Shown in pieces: positions 59,796 to 64,000 of a stretch of 64,000 bases of DNA. Location: contig NZ_JAAQPI010000002.1 of assembly GCF_011683955.1 (NCBI RefSeq), positions 448,157-512,156 of the forward strand, given 5' to 3'. The stretch is from Pseudomaricurvus alkylphenolicus (lineage in GTDB: Bacteria > Pseudomonadota > Gammaproteobacteria > Pseudomonadales > Cellvibrionaceae). The position numbers and the translations under genes are program-made. Under the pieces are notes generated by a model. That model worked only from the letters and a program-made list of their open reading frames with translations, was not told the DNA's origin and made no database searches. How positions within the stretch are numbered: position 1 is the stretch's first letter; each line of letters starts with the position of its first letter.

Positions 59796-59894
59796 ATAAA
59801 TATCAGAAGGCAAACCAGGCAACGTCAAGCTCAGCCAACGCCGTTATCCAATTTTTGGCGAGGGAATTTTTCAATGAACTTCGGATTCACGACA

Positions 59895-62255
59895 CTAGAG
59901 CGGTGTCACCGGACCACTGCGTTCAATAAGCTCATTGAGTTCGTGCTGAACCCTTGCCAGATTCGACGTAACGGCGGCTTCGTCTTGGTCTCGAGCTGCG
60001 TTTTCCAAGTCCAGAACCATTGTCACAAGCTGGCCTCGTGTAAACATTTGGGCGGATCCCAGCAGTTTGTGTGCGTCCTCGAACAGACGGTCCCAGCGTT
60101 TTTCTTCCAGGTAATGGAGCACATTGTGCAGCAACGTGTGAAACTCCTCATAGATCGCCTCCGGTTCTATGCCCGTTGGCAACACCAGTCGGGTTGTCTC
60201 CGGATCGCTGTCCGGGTCTTCAATGGAATCAGACACCTCTGCAGGCAGGGTGGTAACCGGCACCACCGGTGCCGTGACCTCCGATGGTCCGGAACGAGCG
60301 AGACCACTGAGTATTTCACATAGCAGGGACTCTTCGATGGGTTTGTAGAGAATTTGCTCTACTCCCACACTGCGCAGCTGGGATTCTTCGCTCCCGGTGA
60401 TATTGGCCGTCAAGGCATACACCGGACAACGTACGCCCAGATAATGAATGGCACTGGCGAGCGCGATACCGTCCATACCCGGCATATGAACGTCCATCAA
60501 GATCAGGTCAAAGTGTTTTACCTTGAGAATATCCAATGCCTCACTGCCGGTAGCCGTGTCCTCGACCGTGGCGCCAGCGTCCTGAAGCTGCGTAACAATG
60601 AGCTGACGGTTAAGGTCATTGTCTTCAACCACCAAGACTTTCAGGTTCAGTCCCGCCGCCGGCACAGGCGTGTTTTGTATCTCCACGGTGGCACTGTCTG
60701 CGGTTTGCAGCTCAACAGTCACGGTAACTTCAACGCCTTCATCGGGAGCACTTACCAGGGATACCTCACCGTTCATGTATTGCGCCAGCTTTTGTGTAAT
60801 GGACAGTCCCAGGCCACTGCCACCAAAACGGCGCGATATGCTGTCTTCTGCCTGAACAAATGGTTTGAACAGCTGTTTTTGCTGATCGAGTGCGATACCG
60901 ATACCGGTATCTTTTACCTTGAGTTGAAGTCTCAGTGTATTGGCACTGGCGACAATACCTTTGGCGGTTAAGCTGACACGACCAACTTCGGTAAATTTGA
61001 TGGCGTTGCTAAGGAGATTCGTCACAATTTGAGACAGCCGCACGGAGTCACCGCGAATAAACCTGGGTACGGAATCATCAAGGTGGCAGTCCATCTTCAG
61101 TTGCTTGCGCTGGGCCTGGGGCTGCTGCATCGATACCAGGTTGTGCAGGCAGCTGTGCAAATCAAAGTCGCGCCTTTCCAGCCGAATGGAGCCATCTTCC
61201 AGGCGAATAAAGTCGAGAATGTCGTCAATGGTGGTGAGCAGGATACTGGAGGCCTGGTCAATCACCTCTCCGTACTCGCGCCGCTTGTCCGGGTCTTCGG
61301 TATCTTCAAGCAGGCGCAAGTATCCAATCACCGAAGACAGCGGCGTACGCAGCTCATGACTCATTCGCGCCAGAAATAAATCTTTCACCCGGCTGGCTTC
61401 TTCAGCGTTGTTGCGCGCTTCTTCCAGATCGCGGTTTTTGATACGCAGTTCCGCCAGAGTTTGCAGTAATTCTGATGTGGCGTTTTCCACTTTCGCCTGC
61501 AAATCCATATTGGCCTGCTCGACCTGCACCGCCATGGTATTGATACCTTCTTCCAGCTGGCGCAGCTCTCCGCCCCCCAACATCTGTGCCCGGGCTGAGA
61601 GATCGCCGTGCTGGATCCGCTTAACCACACTGAGCAGATTGGAAATCGGGCGCGCAAATGCCTCGGCGGAAACCAGGGCGATCAATCCCGCAACCAGTGC
61701 CGCAGCTGCGCTGATCAGCAACCCGTCGATCAACAGAGTACGCTGCAGTTGCTCCAGCGGGCGTGTATCGTAGAGAAACGCAATATGACCGTAACTTTCC
61801 TCTTCGGATGCGAGGTCTTCTTCCGACAAAAGCTCCGGATTTTCACTCAGTGATATACCCTCCGGAACCACCGGTTTGTGGAAAAACATGCGTGTGGTAT
61901 ATCGCTCACAGGCCGCTTTGTCATAAAAACAGACCAGCGTGCGCTGCACATCGGCACGATCTCCGGCACTGACAATCACCTGGCCGTTGTTATCCACCAG
62001 GATCATGGACTTCACCAGGTCCGATACCCGGGTATTGGCATCAACGAAGTCCTGCAGTGCCTTGCGGTTACCGGAAAGCAGATTAAATTCACTGGCGGCA
62101 CCAAGATACTGTGCAAAGCGCTGGCCCTCGGCCTCCTGCTCGGCACGGGCGTCATCGATTCGGGCACTGATAAAATAAAAGCCGAGAATCAACCCCAGTA
62201 GCATCAGCGGCACCATGACCGATATCAGTGTACGCAGGCGGATACTCAAGTTCAC
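59895..62255 (-). CDS. Membrane hybrid histidine kinase with receiver and HPt
   Basis: A 786-residue kinase: TM1 about 12-30, periplasmic sensor ~31-175 with a CFYDKAAC cysteine pair, TM2 about 178-200, HAMP (~200-255), coiled coil, HisKA with H300 (RMSHELRTPL), HATPase (~410-520, GGSGLGLSI), receiver with D588 (LMDVHMPGMDG) and C-terminal HPt with H729 (DAHKLLGSAQMF). Start is GTG at 62255, overlapping the binding-protein TGA (GTGA), so the two are translated together. No output regulator is nearby. BarA/TorS-like plan. Confidence 0.9.
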   Translation of the reverse strand: MNLSIRLRTLISVMVPLMLLGLILGFYFISARIDDARAEQEAEGQRFAQYLGAASEFNLLSGNRKALQDFVDANTRVSDLVKSMILVDNNGQVIVSAGDRADVQRTLVCFYDKAACERYTTRMFFHKPVVPEGISLSENPELLSEEDLASEEESYGHIAFLYDTRPLEQLQRTLLIDGLLISAAAALVAGLIALVSAEAFARPISNLLSVVKRIQHGDLSARAQMLGGGELRQLEEGINTMAVQVEQANMDLQAKVENATSELLQTLAELRIKNRDLEEARNNAEEASRVKDLFLARMSHELRTPLSSVIGYLRLLEDTEDPDKRREYGEVIDQASSILLTTIDDILDFIRLEDGSIRLERRDFDLHSCLHNLVSMQQPQAQRKQLKMDCHLDDSVPRFIRGDSVRLSQIVTNLLSNAIKFTEVGRVSLTAKGIVASANTLRLQLKVKDTGIGIALDQQKQLFKPFVQAEDSISRRFGGSGLGLSITQKLAQYMNGEVSLVSAPDEGVEVTVTVELQTADSATVEIQNTPVPAAGLNLKVLVVEDNDLNRQLIVTQLQDAGATVEDTATGSEALDILKVKHFDLILMDVHMPGMDGIALASAIHYLGVRCPVYALTANITGSEESQLRSVGVEQILYKPIEESLLCEILSGLARSGPSEVTAPVVPVTTLPAEVSDSIEDPDSDPETTRLVLPTGIEPEAIYEEFHTLLHNVLHYLEEKRWDRLFEDAHKLLGSAQMFTRGQLVTMVLDLENAARDQDEAAVTSNLARVQHELNELIERSGPVTPL

Positions 62256-63262
62256 GGTAACTGCTCCTGCGCTTTCAACTGGGATTCCAGGCGAGCGGCG
62301 ATCAGAGAACCGAGCCCCATCCGACTCGCCACCTCACGGTTAACCGATACCGAGAAAATACTGGGGTGGCTTGGCGGGGGCAGAGGCTTGCCGGAATCAA
62401 GGCATTCTTGAAGCCAGGATCCGGCCTCACCCGCAATTTGCTCGGGGTTGGAGTAGACAGCGGCCAGCGCGCCCGCCGTGACGTAGTCTTCAGAGAATCC
62501 CAACAACGGCTTACGGTTGCGATAACTCAGGTATAACATCCACTTGGCGGTTGAGCGGTTAAAAATGTACTTACCGGGAACGGCCAGGAAGACATCAATA
62601 TCTCTGTACATCTCCCGCAGCACTGCAATCGGATTGTCGCTGGGCAATAAGCGTCTGGAACGGAACTCTATATCCGTGCCCCCGGCGACTTCCGACAATT
62701 GTTGAACCAACTGCTGGGAGCGAATGTCGTAGAGAGTCCCTATCGCCTTCAGATTCGGGTTGATCAATCGCGCCAGATTCAGTTGGCGCCTGGCAGGCTG
62801 GTCGAGGAATATCGCCGATAAGCGACCGCCGTCGAGACGCTGAGCGGACTGTGGATATTGCTTTGCCAAATCATAAAAGGTGCTCGATGGCAGCAGAATA
62901 CTAAGTTGCCTGGCCTCGGTAGCGGTAGCCATGACCTGCTCAGCCGCCTTTGCACCTACCGTCACCACAAAGTCATTGGCTGACAATTGGCGTTCGCCGG
63001 AAGCGATCTGCTCCAGAGTCAGAGATTCGACTTCCATTGTTGTCGGCAAATGTCGCTTCAATGCCGCCAATGAACGCTGGTAAAGACCTGAATCGCCGCT
63101 GAGTACGACGGTAATCGACTTGGAGGCGGTCGCCGCTTCCCGGGCTGCCGGCACCATTGCATCGGCCTGCACCCACATCCCAACCAGCAGCAACAGCAAT
63201 CCAAACGAGCTATTCAGCAACGCCTTAAAACCGAATTTCACTCCTTTGACTTCCATCATCAT
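62252..63262 (-). CDS. Periplasmic ABC-type substrate-binding protein
   Basis: A 336-residue exported protein: signal peptide about residues 10-35 (LLLLLVGMWVQADA), then a two-lobed fold with TVVLSGDSGLYQRSL, VTVGAKAAEQ and KPLLGFSEDYVTAGALAAVYSNPEQIA, matching the ABC_sub_bind (TrpX/YtfQ-like) family. Three ATGs in a row start it; AAAGG is best spaced to the third (63256). No permease or ATPase gene is adjacent. It lies between a TonB receptor and a sensor kinase, so it may be a sensory rather than transport protein. Confidence 0.85.
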   Translation of the reverse strand: MMMEVKGVKFGFKALLNSSFGLLLLLVGMWVQADAMVPAAREAATASKSITVVLSGDSGLYQRSLAALKRHLPTTMEVESLTLEQIASGERQLSANDFVVTVGAKAAEQVMATATEARQLSILLPSSTFYDLAKQYPQSAQRLDGGRLSAIFLDQPARRQLNLARLINPNLKAIGTLYDIRSQQLVQQLSEVAGGTDIEFRSRRLLPSDNPIAVLREMYRDIDVFLAVPGKYIFNRSTAKWMLYLSYRNRKPLLGFSEDYVTAGALAAVYSNPEQIAGEAGSWLQECLDSGKPLPPPSHPSIFSVSVNREVASRMGLGSLIAARLESQLKAQEQLP

Positions 63263-63365
63263 CCTTTCACTGTGCTTCCTGCATCAGAGACTACATCCAA
63301 TATACTGCACCGGTAACGTGAAATCTGCCCGGTGGATACCGCTGAGGCCATCATCGCAATGATAC

Positions 63366-64000
63366 TCATGGCCACGCCAAAGAAAAGCTGATGAAGGCAC
63401 GGCGGCCAAAATGATTGTTACGCTGAAACTCCAGGTAATCAGCATCTGCGACATTCTGCAGCGTCAGGGTCAGTTCAGCTTCGTTGTTCGCCCAACGCCA
63501 TGTACGGCCCAGATTGAGATCCAGCCGAGTGTAACTATCCACATCCGTTCCCGAACGCCAGGCCACCTGGTCAACATAGTGGGCAAACCCATTGAATCTC
63601 CAGTGGTTGCCCAATGCCTGCGTTAACAGCAAGCTGGCACTGTGCCGCGGTACAGCGTCCTCGTAATCACCAAAACTCAGGCCATCTTCAAGGCTCTTGA
63701 TCCTGCTTCCCTCGCTCTCCAGATAGGCATAGGTCAGTCTCAAGGAGCGGCTGTCATCCAGTTTATAGCTGAGTTCTGCCTCCAGTCCGTCGGTTTCCCA
63801 ATTGCCGCTATTGGTAAAAACCCGTTGCCGTTTATCGAAGGGTGCACCGTAGTCTCCATCCACAAAAAAGCTTTGGCAATAGCGGCGCAGCAGGGCTTCT
63901 ATTCCCGTGAGGAGGACAGAACAGCTATTCTCGTTGGTATCGATACCATCGATCGCATCGCGTACCTGTTCCTGGAACAGCTTTATATCAAGGCTCCAGC
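63366..64000 (-). CDS. TonB-dependent receptor, C-terminal part
   Basis: The frame is open from the right window edge to 63366; ~211 residues of a beta-barrel are seen. Supporting features are VFTNSGNWETDGLEAELSY, LTLTLQNVADADY and a C-terminal RRAFISFSLAWP ending in an aromatic residue. The C-terminus with TDGLE and NVADADY fits siderophore/cobalamin-type receptors. It is 103 bases upstream of the binding protein on the same strand. Substrate unknown. Confidence 0.88.
   Translation of the reverse strand, partial: WSLDIKLFQEQVRDAIDGIDTNENSCSVLLTGIEALLRRYCQSFFVDGDYGAPFDKRQRVFTNSGNWETDGLEAELSYKLDDSRSLRLTYAYLESEGSRIKSLEDGLSFGDYEDAVPRHSASLLLTQALGNHWRFNGFAHYVDQVAWRSGTDVDSYTRLDLNLGRTWRWANNEAELTLTLQNVADADYLEFQRNNHFGRRAFISFSLAWP

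Noticed and set aside
62252-63262. A complete ABC transporter.
   Set aside because: No permease or ATPase gene is adjacent; the neighbours are a TonB receptor and a kinase.

Overview
This 64 kb window is chromosomal DNA of a Gram-negative gammaproteobacterium, probably a marine, TonB-receptor-rich relative of the Pseudomonas/Cellvibrio lineages. This rests on gene order seen in the sequence: argH divergent from algZ-algR-hemC-hemD-hemX-hemY; cyaA, lptM-lysA-dapF-DUF484-xerC; and sutA, glnK-amtB, ubiK and comM close together. All three blocks are arrangements known from Pseudomonas-type genomes. I cannot name a genus. I see no rRNA, tRNA, CRISPR array, insertion sequence or prophage.

Layout. 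1-3216: metX (partial)-metW, a DUF4426 protein, rdgB and hemW, all on +. 3496-11567: a hybrid sensor kinase, an ArsM-type methyltransferase divergent from trxA, rho with a long leader, then a receiver-CheC protein coupled to a PAS-GGDEF diguanylate cyclase. 11583-22295: an MscS channel, ubiD, the dgkA/hemY/hemX/hemD/hemC/algR/algZ run on the minus strand, and argH. 22509-33596: a large soluble hybrid kinase, class I adenylate cyclase, the lysine/XerC cluster with the tiny lipoprotein gene lptM, a short sutA homologue, and a DUF523 protein. 33676-37265: a nitrogen module (torF-glnK-amtB, plus a second P-II gene behind a 51-bp tandem repeat) with a sigma-54-like promoter and NtrC-like boxes, then ubiK. 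37407-44555: comM, a REC-GGDEF-EAL protein, rep, a DUF3157-like protein and an unknown membrane protein.

44749-59795 is the most accessory-looking part: an amine-catabolism regulon. It holds a PuuB-type oxidase, a TonB-dependent receptor, a TPR sulfotransferase, puuD-puuA-spuC-like aminotransferase-cupin, a TetR regulator, an aldehyde dehydrogenase and an MFS transporter. Four intergenic sites share a 15-bp element (CCGAATTAATATTCA and close variants); one site is a full inverted repeat. They lie upstream of puuB, puuD, tetR and the MFS gene, so I infer one TetR-controlled regulon for gamma-glutamylated amine breakdown, with putrescine as the default substrate but not proven. Between the sulfotransferase and the cupin gene is a 700-bp gene-free stretch with two long inverted repeats.

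59895-64000 is a minus-strand sensory operon: a TonB-dependent receptor (cut by the window end), a periplasmic substrate-binding protein with no ABC permease, and a hybrid kinase with receiver and HPt domains whose GTG start overlaps the binding-protein stop. This looks like receptor, periplasmic sensor and kinase in one unit.

The most unusual items are the shared-operator amine regulon with a TonB receptor and sulfotransferase, the receptor/binding protein/kinase operon, the long intergenic hairpins, and the 51-bp repeat next to amtB.
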